Source of the DNA: Nocardioides cavernaquae
GTDB lineage: Bacteria; Actinomycetota; Actinomycetes; Propionibacteriales; Nocardioidaceae
Direction: 5' to 3'
DNA: 64,000 nt
Assembly: GCF_003600895.1 (NCBI RefSeq)
Contig: NZ_QYRP01000002.1
Coordinates: forward strand, 186,001 to 250,000
Made by a program: the position numbers and the translations under genes. A model generated the notes under the pieces. The model made no database searches. It was not told the origin of the DNA and was given only the letters and a program-made list of their open reading frames with translations. Below are positions 26,797 to 35,054 of the stretch, piece after piece (positions within the stretch are counted from its first letter, which is position 1; every line of letters starts with the position of its first letter).

Positions 26797-27912
26797 ATGG
26801 CCGACCTGGTGACGACCCCCTCCCCCGACGACCTCCCCTCGGGTGAGCCCGAGCGCGTATTGAGCCCTGCCACGGTTGCCGTGACCGCTGGCCGGCCCGA
26901 GCGTGTGCCCGATGCACCGCTGAACGCGCCGATCACGATGGCCTCGGTCTATGTGGGAGGCGGCGACCTCGAGTACGGCCGCTACACGAACCCGACCTGG
27001 ACCGCTTTCGAGGACGCGCTGGGCGCCCTCGAGGGCGGGCGCTGCCTCTCCTTCGCCAGCGGCCTCGCTGCGGAGGCAACGATCTTCGACCTGGTCGGCC
27101 AGGGCCAGAAGGTCGTCATCCCCCAGCACGCCTATCACGGCAGCATCATGCAGCTCGCCGACCTCGAGTCCCGGGGCCGGATCCGGGTCCAGCTCGTCGA
27201 CATCACCGATACGGCGTCGGTGGTCGCCGCGTGCGAGGACGCCTCGCTGGTCTGGCTCGAGTCGCCGACCAACCCCGCCCTCGAGCTGGCCGACATCCCC
27301 GCCATCACCGCAGCGGCCCACGAGGCCGGTGCCTACGTCGTCGTGGACAACACCTTCGCCACTCCCCTGCTCCAGCAGCCGCTCTCGCTCGGGGTGGACA
27401 TCGTGGTGCACTCAGCCACCAAGTACATCTCCGGCCACAGCGACGTCGTCATGGGCGCGATCATCACCAAGGACGACGAGCTGTACGCCGTGCTGAAGGG
27501 CCGCCGCGACCTGATCGGCGCGATCCCCGGACCGTTCGAGGCCTGGCTGGCGCTGCGCGGGCTGCGCACCCTGCATGTCCGCGTCGAGCGGGCGCAGGCC
27601 AATGCCAAGGCGCTCGTCGAGCGGCTGCGCGAACACCCGGCCGTCGGCGACGTCCGCTACCCCGGCTTCGGCGCGATCATCGGGCTCGAGCTCGCGGCCG
27701 GGGCACTGGCAGCGGACCTGCTGACCCACAAGACCAGGCTGTGGGTGCACGCCACCTCACTCGGCGGCGTGGAGTCGACCTTCGAGCGCCGTCGCCGGTG
27801 GAAGACCGAGTCGCAGACCATCCCCGAGGGCTTCGTCCGGATGAGTGTCGGCATCGAGGACGTCGAGGACCTCTGGGCCGACCTGCTGCAGGCCCTCGAC
27901 ACCCTCACCTGA
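26797..27912 (+). CDS. PLP-dependent Cys/Met metabolism enzyme (cystathionine gamma-lyase/synthase family)
   Basis: The 371-residue product contains the PLP-binding lysine in SATKYISGHSDVVMGAI, along with YGRYTNPTWTAFEDAL, SFASGLAAEATIF, WLESPTNPALELADIPAI and VVDNTFATPLLQQPL. These are hallmarks of the trans-sulfuration family. The sequence cannot separate synthase from lyase; SLGGVESTFERR near the end is typical of both. Two ORF starts upstream are rejected because ATG 26797 follows a -10 box at leaderless spacing. It is monocistronic and convergent with gpsA. Confidence 0.88.
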   Translation: MADLVTTPSPDDLPSGEPERVLSPATVAVTAGRPERVPDAPLNAPITMASVYVGGGDLEYGRYTNPTWTAFEDALGALEGGRCLSFASGLAAEATIFDLVGQGQKVVIPQHAYHGSIMQLADLESRGRIRVQLVDITDTASVVAACEDASLVWLESPTNPALELADIPAITAAAHEAGAYVVVDNTFATPLLQQPLSLGVDIVVHSATKYISGHSDVVMGAIITKDDELYAVLKGRRDLIGAIPGPFEAWLALRGLRTLHVRVERAQANAKALVERLREHPAVGDVRYPGFGAIIGLELAAGALAADLLTHKTRLWVHATSLGGVESTFERRRRWKTESQTIPEGFVRMSVGIEDVEDLWADLLQALDTLT

Positions 27913-27929
27913 GCGGCACCCGTCCTGCC

Positions 27930-28011
27930 GTCGACACGGCCCAACTTGCAGGTCGACGCGGCGCAACTTCGAGGTCGGGACGTGTCGGCGTCGACGTTGC
28001 GCCGTGTCGTC
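27930..28011. repeat. Palindromic REP-like repeat between convergent genes
   Basis: Two direct units (GTCGACACGGCCCAAC at 27930 and GTCGACGCGGCGCAAC at 27952, 22 bp apart) are followed by inverted units ending with GTTGCGCCGTGTCGTC (27996-28011). The arms can pair as a cruciform or hairpin. The right half (27981-28011) matches 23211-23241 at about 26 of 31 positions. Confidence 0.65.
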
Positions 28012-28017
28012 GGGTGG

Positions 28018-29019
28018 TCAGTCGGTCTCGGCCTTGGTGTCTCGGGCGACGAACGACTGCATCATGTCGGTGGCGGTGATCTTGCCGGCGACGACCGCGT
28101 CGACGTGCTCGGCGATCGGCGCGTCGATGCCGGTCTGCTGCGCCAGCGCGAGCAGCGAGGAGCAGGACTTGGCTCCCTCGGCGACCTGACGGGTTGACGC
28201 GTAGATCTCGTCGGTCGTCATGCCCTGACCGAGCTTCTCGCCGAAGGTGCGGTTGCGCGAGAGCGGCGAGGAGCAGGTGGCGACGAGGTCGCCCAGGCCG
28301 GCGAGCCCCATGAGGGTCAGCGGGTTGGCGCCGAGCGCCATGGCGAGACGTGCGGTCTCCGCGAGCCCTCGGGTGATCACCGAGGCGGTGGTGTTGTCGC
28401 CGAAACCGAGGCCGACGGCCATGCCGACGCTGAGGGCGACGACGTTCTTGTAGGCGCCACCGAGCTCGCAGCCGAGGACGTCGACCGACGTGTAGGGGCG
28501 GAACGACGGCGAGTGGCAGAGTGCCTGGAGCCGCTTGGCGACCTCTTCGTCAGCACAGGCCACGACCGAGGCAGCGGGCTCGCGGCGGGCGATCTCCTTG
28601 GCCAGGTTGGGGCCGCTGACAACGGCGATCCGGTCCGGACCTGCACCGGTCACGTCCGCCATGACCTCGCTCATGCGACTCAGGGTGCCGAGCTCGACAC
28701 CCTTCATCAGCGAGATCATCACGATGTCGTCGGAGAGGAACGCCTTCCACTCACCGAGGTTCTGCCGGAAGGTCTGGCTCGGCGTCGCGAAGACGACAGC
28801 CTCCGCACCTGCGAGCGCCTGCTCGGGATCGTGGGTTGCGGTCACGGTCGGCGGCAGTGCGATGCCAGGGAGGTAGTCGGAGTTCTCGCGACGCTCGTTG
28901 ATCGTGGCGCAGACCTCCTCACGTCGACCCCAGATGGTCACGTCGTTGCCGGCATCAGCCAGCACCATCGAGAACGCGGTGCCCCACGAACCTGCACCGA
29001 AGACGGCGATCTTGCTCAC
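28018..29019 (-). CDS. gpsA: Glycerol-3-phosphate dehydrogenase [NAD(P)+]
   Basis: Supplies sn-glycerol-3-phosphate for phospholipids. The 333-residue product has the Rossmann loop FGAGSWGTAF, ISLMKGVELGT (active-site Lys), and LGCELGGAYKNVVALSVG (catalytic Lys in the second domain). RNRTFGEKLGQG and a typical C-terminal VAEGAKSC follow. The GTG start at 29019 overlaps the plsC stop by 4 nt, so the two phospholipid genes are coupled. Confidence 0.96.
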   Translation of the reverse strand: MSKIAVFGAGSWGTAFSMVLADAGNDVTIWGRREEVCATINERRENSDYLPGIALPPTVTATHDPEQALAGAEAVVFATPSQTFRQNLGEWKAFLSDDIVMISLMKGVELGTLSRMSEVMADVTGAGPDRIAVVSGPNLAKEIARREPAASVVACADEEVAKRLQALCHSPSFRPYTSVDVLGCELGGAYKNVVALSVGMAVGLGFGDNTTASVITRGLAETARLAMALGANPLTLMGLAGLGDLVATCSSPLSRNRTFGEKLGQGMTTDEIYASTRQVAEGAKSCSSLLALAQQTGIDAPIAEHVDAVVAGKITATDMMQSFVARDTKAETD

Positions 29020-29792
29020 GCCTTGCCCTTCTTGTCGTTCTTCTTGGTCTTCTTGGGATTGCCGATCTCGGCAACGCCAGCGGCCTTGGGGTCGAATCGC
29101 TCGACCGGAGCCTGCTCGCCGCGGATGTCGACGACGACCTGCGTAAGGGCTGCCATGATCCGGGCGGTCGCCTCGGCAACCTTCTCCGGGGTGATCTCAC
29201 CCTCGAGCAGGTCAGCGAGATCGATCGGATCGCCGACCTTCAGGGTCACCGTCTTGCGCGGGAACGGCCGTAGGCGCGAGGAGTACGGCGCGAGGACCTC
29301 CTGGTCGCCCCAGTGGCCCACGGGAATCACGGGAGCGCCGCTCTCGAGGGCAAGGCGGGCCGCGCCACTCTTGCCGCGCATGGGCCAGAGGTTTGGGTCG
29401 CGGGTGATGCTCCCCTCGGGGTAGAACACCAGAAGCTCACCTGCGTGCAGCGCGCGCACCGCAGCGTCGTACGCACCGCGGGCGTGGTCGGTCAGTCGCG
29501 GGACCGGGATCTGGCCCGCGCCGCGCACGATGCGTCCGAGGACCGGCAGCTCGAAGAGGGCCTCCTTGGCGAGGAAGCGCGGGATCCGGCCGTGGTCATA
29601 GATCATGTGCGCGACGATCAGCGGATCGATCTTGGTGACGTGGTTGGCCACGATGATGCAGCCGCCGATCGCGGGAATCTTCTCACCGTCGATGTCGACT
29701 CGCCGTGCCAGCGCGCGGTTCGTCGGCTTGACGAGCACCTCGGCCACCCGGACGGCGGTGCCCTTTCGTCCCACAACCTTGCGCACCGTCAC
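29016..29792 (-). CDS. plsC: 1-acyl-sn-glycerol-3-phosphate acyltransferase family protein
   Basis: The 258-residue product has the acyltransferase motifs NHVTKID (N-H-x4-D catalytic His) and FYPEGSITRDP (E-G-S substrate motif), plus GQIPVPRL and PVIPVGHWG. It adds the second acyl chain to lysophosphatidate, consistent with coupling to gpsA. A C-terminal basic/acidic tail (NPKKTKKNDKKGKA) is present. GTG start at 29792, with a second GTG at 29786 also possible. Confidence 0.87.
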   Translation of the reverse strand: MTVRKVVGRKGTAVRVAEVLVKPTNRALARRVDIDGEKIPAIGGCIIVANHVTKIDPLIVAHMIYDHGRIPRFLAKEALFELPVLGRIVRGAGQIPVPRLTDHARGAYDAAVRALHAGELLVFYPEGSITRDPNLWPMRGKSGAARLALESGAPVIPVGHWGDQEVLAPYSSRLRPFPRKTVTLKVGDPIDLADLLEGEITPEKVAEATARIMAALTQVVVDIRGEQAPVERFDPKAAGVAEIGNPKKTKKNDKKGKA

Positions 29793-29934
29793 CTGCTCAC
29801 CTCACATCCCGGCGAATCAGCACTCAGGATCCGCACAACGGAAGCAGGTTACCGGCACCCCGCGTCACAGTCCCCCTCCCACGCGGATGCGTGGATCGAT
29901 CTCCGACCTCTGAACTCCGGACTCGAAATGCCGA

Positions 29935-29965
29935 CGGCGGCGCCACCCTCAGGATGGCGCCGCCG
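29935..29965. terminator. GC-rich hairpin after hup
   Basis: CGGCGGCGCCA (29935-29945) pairs with TGGCGCCGCCG (29955-29965) around a 9-nt loop. It is 18 nt past the hup stop on the minus strand. No U-run is evident. Confidence 0.6.
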
Positions 29966-29982
29966 CGTGCCCGTGCTGAGGA

Positions 29983-30729
29983 TCAGGCCTTCTTGGCCGG
30001 GGCCTTCTTGGCCGGCGCGGCCTTCTTTGCCGTGGCCGCGGCCTTCTTCGCCGGAGCAGCAGCCTTCGTGGCCGCCTTCTTCGCGGGCGCAGCAGCCTTC
30101 GTGGCCGCCTTCTTCGCCGGTGCGGCGGCCTTCGTCGCCGCAGCCTTCGCCGGAGCGGCCTTCTTCGCGGCAGCCGTCTTCGCCGTCGACGCAGCCTTCT
30201 TGGCCGGAGCAGCAGCCTTCGTCGCAGCAGCCTTCGCCGGAGCCACCTTCTTCACGGCAGCCGTCTTCGCCGTCGACGCAGCCTTCTTCGCCGGAGCAGC
30301 AGCCTTCGTCGCAGCAGCCTTCGCCGGAGCCACCTTCTTCACGGCAGCCGTCTTCGCCGTCGACGCAGCCTTCTTCGCCGGAGCAGCAGCCTTCGTCGCA
30401 GCAGCCTTCGCCGGAGCGGCCTTCTTCGGGAGCTCGAGCTTGGGCAGCTTCTTGGCGCCGGAGATGACGTTCTTGAGGTCAGCGCCCGCGGTGAACTTCG
30501 GGATCGCCGTCTTCTTGGCCTTGATCCGCTCGCCGGTGCGCGGGTTGCGCACCCAGCGCGACGGACGGATCCGCTTCTCGAACGAGCCGAAGCCCGTGAT
30601 GGCGACCTTCTCGCCACGAGCGACCTCGCGGGTGATGGTGTCGAGCACCGCGTCGAGCGCCGCAGCGGCTGCCTTGCGATTGCCCTCGTAACGCGCGGCC
30701 AACGCGTCGATCAGCTGAGTCTTGTTCAC
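29983..30729 (-). CDS. hup: HU-type nucleoid protein with Lys/Ala/Pro-rich C-terminal tail
   Basis: The start is GTG 30729 (VNKTQLIDALAARY). Residues 1-95 form a normal HU domain (EGNRKAAAAALDAVLD, VAITGFGSFEKR, RNPRTGERI). A tail of about 150 residues rich in AAPAKKA and ATKAAA repeats follows, like histone-H1-like tails of mycobacterial HupB and Streptomyces HupS. The 248-residue length is near those proteins. The tail DNA is an 87-bp tandem repeat, so allele length may vary between strains. Its position next to leuD matches Streptomyces hupS, as I recall. Confidence 0.95.
   Translation of the reverse strand: MNKTQLIDALAARYEGNRKAAAAALDAVLDTITREVARGEKVAITGFGSFEKRIRPSRWVRNPRTGERIKAKKTAIPKFTAGADLKNVISGAKKLPKLELPKKAAPAKAAATKAAAPAKKAASTAKTAAVKKVAPAKAAATKAAAPAKKAASTAKTAAVKKVAPAKAAATKAAAPAKKAASTAKTAAAKKAAPAKAAATKAAAPAKKAATKAAAPAKKAATKAAAPAKKAAATAKKAAPAKKAPAKKA
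30100..30425. repeat. 87-bp tandem repeats in the HU tail
   Basis: GTCGAC landmarks at 30185, 30272 and 30359 are exactly 87 bp apart. Copies 30185-30271 and 30272-30358 are nearly identical. A diverged copy precedes them and a partial copy follows. The unit encodes 29 residues in frame, so copy-number change preserves the reading frame. Confidence 0.9.
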
Positions 30730-30777
30730 GAGCTTCCCTTCCGATGGTGCACGGGCCGACCCCGACATCTCCTTCGC

Positions 30778-30783
30778 AAACTA
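30778..30783 (-). promoter_or_regulatory. Possible -10 box for hup
   Basis: TAGTTT on the minus strand lies about 50 nt before GTG 30729. GAAGGAG follows at 30774-30768, but it is too far from GTG 30729 to be its ribosome site. Confidence 0.3.
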
Positions 30784-30871
30784 GGGATTCCCGGTCGATG
30801 CCACAACGACCAGAGGCGATTTCGTCGTGCCTTTTTCTGATCCGGTTCGCAGCCCCGCCAGAAATGACCGA

Positions 30872-30899
30872 GGGCCCGACCGGAGTTCCGGTCGGGCCC
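30872..30899. terminator. Second hairpin after leuD
   Basis: GGGCCCGACCGGA pairs with TCCGGTCGGGCCC (13 bp, 2-nt loop, or 12 bp with a 4-nt loop). It follows the first hairpin on the leuCD transcript and precedes hup. Confidence 0.7.
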
Positions 30900-30904
30900 A
30901 CGCC

Positions 30905-30934
30905 GCGTTTCCCCTTACAGGTAAGGGGAAACGC
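30905..30934. terminator. First hairpin after leuD
   Basis: GCGTTTCCCCTTAC (30905-30918) pairs perfectly with GTAAGGGGAAACGC (30921-30934), 7 nt past the leuD stop. Together with the next hairpin it makes a tandem terminator separating leuCD from hup. Confidence 0.75.
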
Positions 30935-30940
30935 CAAGAA

Positions 30941-31528
30941 TCACTGCGTGACAGGCTTGAACGAAGGACGCGTTGCCTCGTACGCCGAGATGTCGGCCTC
31001 GTTGGACAGCGTGATGCCCACGTCGTCCAGACCGTTGAGCAGCCGGTAACGGGTGTAGTCGTCGATCTGGAAGGGAGCAACCAGGTCGCCGGCGCGCACC
31101 TCGCGGGCCTCCAGGTCGACGGTGATCTGCGTGGTCGGGTCGGCCTCGACCAGCGCCCAGAGCTGCTCGATGACGTCCTGCTCGACCGGCACGGAGAGCA
31201 GGCCCGCCTTGCCGGAGTTGCCGCGGAAGATGTCGGCGAAGCGGCTCGAGAGCACGACCTTGAAGCCGTAGTCCATGAGTGCCCAGACAGCGTGCTCACG
31301 CGACGAGCCGGTGCCGAAGTCGGGACCCGCGAGCAGGATCGAGACACCGTCGTACTTCGGCTGGTTCAGGACGAACTCGGGGTCGTTGCGCCAGGCGCCG
31401 AACAGGCCGTCCTCGAAGCCGGTGCGGGTGACCCGCTTGAGGTAGACCGCCGGGATGATCTGGTCGGTGTCGACGTTGCTGCGACGCAGCGGCAGCGCCG
31501 TGCCGGTGTGGCTGGTGAACTTCTCCAT
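30941..31528 (-). CDS. leuD: 3-isopropylmalate dehydratase small subunit
   Basis: Forms the aconitase swivel subunit that pairs with LeuC to isomerise 2- to 3-isopropylmalate in leucine synthesis. The 195-residue product has [43 protein letters not shown] and [14 protein letters not shown]. Downstream of leuC by 27 nt and probably cotranscribed. Confidence 0.96.
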   Translation of the reverse strand: MEKFTSHTGTALPLRRSNVDTDQIIPAVYLKRVTRTGFEDGLFGAWRNDPEFVLNQPKYDGVSILLAGPDFGTGSSREHAVWALMDYGFKVVLSSRFADIFRGNSGKAGLLSVPVEQDVIEQLWALVEADPTTQITVDLEAREVRAGDLVAPFQIDDYTRYRLLNGLDDVGITLSNEADISAYEATRPSFKPVTQ

Positions 31529-31555
31529 GATGCTGTTCTCCTCTTCCGGATCAGT

Positions 31556-32956
31556 TCAGACCAGGTCGGCGGGCGACGCGAGCGTGCCCTTGACGGCGGT
31601 GGCGGCGGCGACGGGGATCGAGACCAGGTGGGTGCGACCACCCTTGCCCTGGCGGCCCTCGAAGTTGCGGTTGGACGTCGACGCGCTGCGCTCCTGCGGG
31701 GCGAGCGTGTCCGGGTTCATGCCGAGGCACATGGAGCAACCCGCGCCACGCCACTCGGCTCCGGCCTCGATGAAGACCTTGTCCAGGCCCTCCTCCATCG
31801 CCTGCAGGCGAACGCGGACCGAGCCCGGGACGACGAGCAGGCGCGTGCCCTCGGCAACCGTGTGGCCCTTGATGATGTCGGCGGCGAGGCGCAGGTCCTC
31901 GATGCGGCCGTTGGTGCAGGAGCCGACGAAGACGGTGTCGACCTTGACCTCGCGCATCGGCTGGCCGGCCTCGAGGCCCATGTACTCCAGCGCCTTCTCG
32001 GCGGCGACGCGGTCCTGCTCGTCGGCGAAGTCGGACGGGGTCGGCACGACGCCACCCAGCGGGACGCCCTGGCCCGGGTTGGTGCCCCAGGTGACGAACG
32101 GGGTCATCACCGAGGCGTCGAGGACGATCTCCTTGTCGAAGGTGGCGTCCGCGTCGGTGACGAGCGTCTTCCAGTGCGCGACGGCGGCATCCCAGTCGGC
32201 GCCCTGGGGGGCCTCCGGCTTGCCCTCGATGTAGTCGAAGGTGGTCTGGTCGGGGGCGATCATGCCCGCCTTCGCGCCCCACTCGATCGACATGTTGCAG
32301 ACCGTCATGCGGCCTTCCATCGAGAGCTCCTCGATGGCCTGGCCGCGGTACTCGACGATGTAGCCCTGGCCGCCACCGGTGCCGGTCTCGGTGATCAGGG
32401 TCAGGATCAGGTCCTTGGCGGTGACGCCGGCCGGCAGGGAGCCGTTGACCGTGACAGCCATCGTCTTCGGCTTGGCCTGCATCAGCGTCTGGGTGGCGAG
32501 CACGTGCTCGACCTCCGACGTGCCGATGCCGAAGGCGATCGCGCCGAACGCGCCGTGCGTCGAGGTGTGCGAGTCACCGCAGACGATCGTCATGCCGGGC
32601 TGGGTCAGGCCCAGCTGCGGACCGACGACGTGGACGATGCCCTGCTCGATGTCGCCGAGCGGGTGCAGTCGCACACCGAACTCGGCGCAGTTCTTGCGCA
32701 GCGTGTCGACCTGGGTCTTGGAGACCGGGTCGGCGATCGGCTTGTCCCAGTCGAGGGTCGGGACGTTGTGGTCCTCGGTGGCCAGCGTCAGGTCCGGGCG
32801 GCGGACCTGGCGACCAGCGAGGCGGAGGCCGTCGAAGGCCTGCGGGGAGGTGACCTCGTGGAGCAGGTGGAGGTCGATGTAGAGGAGGTCGGGCTCGCCT
32901 TCGGCACTGCGGACGACGTGCTCGTCCCACACCTTCTCGGACAGGGTCTTGGCCAT
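31556..32956 (-). CDS. leuC: 3-isopropylmalate dehydratase large subunit
   Basis: Catalytic subunit carrying the [4Fe-4S] cluster. The 466-residue product has cluster cysteines in [10 protein letters not shown] and [13 protein letters not shown], plus [20 protein letters not shown] and [18 protein letters not shown]. The ATG start at 32956 follows GAGGAG. It is divergent from ndgR across a 98-nt gap that holds a palindromic operator. Confidence 0.97.
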   Translation of the reverse strand: MAKTLSEKVWDEHVVRSAEGEPDLLYIDLHLLHEVTSPQAFDGLRLAGRQVRRPDLTLATEDHNVPTLDWDKPIADPVSKTQVDTLRKNCAEFGVRLHPLGDIEQGIVHVVGPQLGLTQPGMTIVCGDSHTSTHGAFGAIAFGIGTSEVEHVLATQTLMQAKPKTMAVTVNGSLPAGVTAKDLILTLITETGTGGGQGYIVEYRGQAIEELSMEGRMTVCNMSIEWGAKAGMIAPDQTTFDYIEGKPEAPQGADWDAAVAHWKTLVTDADATFDKEIVLDASVMTPFVTWGTNPGQGVPLGGVVPTPSDFADEQDRVAAEKALEYMGLEAGQPMREVKVDTVFVGSCTNGRIEDLRLAADIIKGHTVAEGTRLLVVPGSVRVRLQAMEEGLDKVFIEAGAEWRGAGCSMCLGMNPDTLAPQERSASTSNRNFEGRQGKGGRTHLVSIPVAAATAVKGTLASPADLV

Positions 32957-33019
32957 CGGGGCCTCCTCGATTTCGTTCGTGCTGCACCCCGGGTTCAGGG
33001 GGCGGTTCAGACATTACGC

Positions 33020-33053
33020 TTGCATCCCAAGTTCTGAGATGGCAATATCGCCA
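33020..33053 (+). promoter_or_regulatory. ndgR promoter with overlapping IclR-type operator
   Basis: TTGCAT (33020-33025), 17 nt, then CAATAT (33043-33048) form a promoter whose -10 box is 6 nt from the ndgR ATG, implying a leaderless message. The palindrome ATGGCAATATCGCCAT (33039-33054, 7 of 8 symmetric pairs) covers the -10 box. It is a good candidate for autoregulation by NdgR and control of divergent leuCD. Confidence 0.55.
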
Positions 33054-33054
33054 T

Positions 33055-33777
33055 ATGGACAACTCTAGCGGTGTGGGCGTTCTCGACAAGGCAGCACTCG
33101 TGCTTGCCGCCCTCGAGGCCGGACCCGCGACCCTTGCCGGGCTGGTCGCCGGCACCGGACTGGCCCGCCCCACGGCCCACCGTCTTGCGGTTGCACTGGA
33201 ACATCATCGCCTCGTTGCGCGGGATCTGCAGGGGCGTTTCGTGCTGGGTCCGCGCCTGGCCGAGCTCTCCGCCGCCGCCGGCGAGGACCGCCTCCTGGCT
33301 GCTGCCGGTCCGGTCCTGGCCCGTCTGCGCGACATCACCGGCGAGTCCGCCCAGCTCTGGCGCCGCCAGGGCGAGCACCGCGTGTGCGTCGCCGCCGCCG
33401 AGCGCCCCTCGGGCCTGCGCGACACCATCCCGGTCGGCTCGCAGCTGACCATGCGCGCCGGTTCGGCCGCGCAGGTGCTGCTCGCCTGGGAGGACCCGGA
33501 GCGCATGCACCGCGGCCTGCAGAACGCGGCGTACTCCGCGACGGCGCTGTCCGGCATCCGTCGCCGCGGCTGGGCCCAGTCGGTCGGCGAGCGCGAGCAG
33601 GGCGTCGCGTCCGTCTCCGCCCCGGTCCGCTCCCCCAGCGGCAAGATCATCGCCGCGGTCTCGGTCTCCGGCCCGCTCGAGCGCCTCTCCCGCCAGCCGG
33701 GCCGCATGCACGCACCCGCTGTGCTCGCCGCCGCCGAGCGGCTCTCCGAGTCGCTGCGCCGCGCCGCCGCGGAGTAA
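33055..33777 (+). CDS. ndgR: IclR-family regulator of leucine biosynthesis (NdgR/LtbR-like)
   Basis: The 240-residue product has an N-terminal winged helix-turn-helix (LAGLVAGTGLARPTAHRLAVALEHHRLV). An IclR effector domain (LLAAAGPVLARLRDITGESAQLW, TIPVGSQLTMRAGSAAQVLLAW, GWAQSVGEREQGVASVSAPV) follows. NdgR in Streptomyces and LtbR in Corynebacterium lie divergent from leuCD and control branched-chain amino acid genes. The same arrangement here makes the assignment strong, though the effector is not read from sequence. Confidence 0.88.
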   Translation: MDNSSGVGVLDKAALVLAALEAGPATLAGLVAGTGLARPTAHRLAVALEHHRLVARDLQGRFVLGPRLAELSAAAGEDRLLAAAGPVLARLRDITGESAQLWRRQGEHRVCVAAAERPSGLRDTIPVGSQLTMRAGSAAQVLLAWEDPERMHRGLQNAAYSATALSGIRRRGWAQSVGEREQGVASVSAPVRSPSGKIIAAVSVSGPLERLSRQPGRMHAPAVLAAAERLSESLRRAAAE

Positions 33778-33783
33778 CACCCC

Positions 33784-33846
33784 GGTAGTCCCTAACGAAA
33801 AGCGCCTCAGATCTTCGGATCGAGGCGCTTTTCGTTAGGGACTACC
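33784..33846. terminator. Long convergent hairpin capped by a UUCG tetraloop
   Basis: A perfect 25-bp stem (33784-33808 with 33822-33846) is extended by GATC/GATC after one bulged A and closed by the loop TTCG (33814-33817). Flanks AACGAAAAGCGCC / GGCGCTTTTCGTT give U-rich runs in both directions. The right arm overlaps the stop codon of the SGNH gene. Confidence 0.85.
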
Positions 33847-34567
33847 GCGAGATGAGGGCGAGGGCGGCTTCGGCAAGGTGCGCGTGCACGACGGCCGACG
33901 GGTGGAAGCCGTCACGGGCGAACAGCGCCGGGTCGGTGGGCAGCTCCAGCTCGATGCGGCGTACGCCGGGGCGCGCGGCGACCACGTCGCGGGCGATCGA
34001 GTCGACCCGCCGCGACCGGGCGCCCAGGATCGCCGACAGCGGCCACGGCAGCGAAGGGAACACCTCCATCGGAGGCAGCCCGAGCACGATCAGCTGCGCG
34101 CGCGGGGCAGTCCGGTGCAGCCCGTCGAGCAGGTCACCCAGCTCGCCCCGCCAGCGGCGGTCACCGTGCAGGTTCTTGGTGTCGTTGACGCCGACCGAGA
34201 GCAGCAGCACGTCGGCAGCGGCGACCTCGGGCCGGTCATGCACCAGCGCCGCGACCTCGCCCGCAGTCGCGCCGGTCTTCGCGATGACTTCCCAGGCGAC
34301 AGCCCGTCCACCGGTGACGGCGAGCAACCGCGCCAGCTCTCCGGTCAGCGTCTCCCGGTGGTGATCCACCCCGACTCCGGCGGCCACGCTGTCGCCCACG
34401 ACCACCAGCCGCATCGGCTCCCCCGGTCCGGGGACCTCGCCCGTGAGGCCGTCGGCATCCGGCAGCCGCAGCACGGTGCGCCGCACGCGCAGACCCTGGG
34501 TCAACAGGACCGGAAACGCAGCCCAGACGGCAGCGACCGGGATGCCGGGACGGACAAGACGGCGCAT
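33842..34567 (-). CDS. SGNH/GDSL-type hydrolase
   Basis: The ATG at 34567 shares one base with the ogt stop (TGATG), so translation is coupled. The 241-residue product begins with a hydrophobic helix (about 8-28) and then the SGNH blocks: VVVGDSVAAGVG (block I, nucleophile Ser), a block II Gly region, SVGVNDTKNLHG (block III, G-x-N-D) and RDGFHPSAVVH (block V, Asp-x-x-His). It is probably a membrane-anchored or exported esterase/deacylase. Its coupling to DNA alkylation-repair genes has no obvious functional reason. Confidence 0.85.
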   Translation of the reverse strand: MRRLVRPGIPVAAVWAAFPVLLTQGLRVRRTVLRLPDADGLTGEVPGPGEPMRLVVVGDSVAAGVGVDHHRETLTGELARLLAVTGGRAVAWEVIAKTGATAGEVAALVHDRPEVAAADVLLLSVGVNDTKNLHGDRRWRGELGDLLDGLHRTAPRAQLIVLGLPPMEVFPSLPWPLSAILGARSRRVDSIARDVVAARPGVRRIELELPTDPALFARDGFHPSAVVHAHLAEAALALISR

Positions 34568-35052
34568 CAGAAGAGCGCATCCGTGCGCTCGATGTCGAGC
34601 AGCGTCTGCTTGCGGTCGACTCCTCCGGCATAGCCGGTCAGCGAGCCGTCGGCGCCGATCACCCGGTGGCACGGGATCACGATCGGGATCGGGTTGCGCC
34701 CGTTGGCGACCCCGACGGCGCGCGAGGCGGCGTTGGTGTGGCCGAGGCGCGCCGCGATCTCGCCGTAGGACCGGGTTTCGCCGTAGCCGATCCGCTGCAG
34801 CTCGCGCCACACCTTCTGCTGGAACTCGGTGCCCTGCGGATCGAGCGGCAGGTCGAACTCGGTCAGGTCGCCAGCGAAGTACGCCGCGAGCTGGCGCGTC
34901 GCCTCGGCGAGGACCGGGTGCGCGTCGTCGCGTGCTCCGAGCGGACGGCCGTCGCTGGGTTGCCGGAACGGGGTGAACTCGATCGCGGAGACGGCGCCGC
35001 CGCGCTCCACGATGCGCAGGTCGCCGATCGGCGACTCCAGGACGGTCCACAT
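34567..35052 (-). CDS. ogt: Methylated-DNA--protein-cysteine methyltransferase
   Basis: Removes O6-alkyl groups from guanine onto its own cysteine in IPCHRVIGADGSLTGYAGG. The 161-residue product starts at ATG 35052 (MWTVLESPIGDLRIVE) and includes FQQKVWRELQRIGYGETRSYGEIAARLGH, the DNA-binding helices. It lies 2 nt after the Ada-AlkA gene, supplying the O6-methyltransferase that the fusion protein lacks. Confidence 0.95.
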   Translation of the reverse strand: MWTVLESPIGDLRIVERGGAVSAIEFTPFRQPSDGRPLGARDDAHPVLAEATRQLAAYFAGDLTEFDLPLDPQGTEFQQKVWRELQRIGYGETRSYGEIAARLGHTNAASRAVGVANGRNPIPIVIPCHRVIGADGSLTGYAGGVDRKQTLLDIERTDALF

Positions 35053-35054
35053 GC

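Noticed and set aside
32957..33054. Leader-peptide attenuator or T-box before leuC
   Set aside because: No Leu-rich short ORF, specifier hairpin or terminator is visible in the 98-nt gap.
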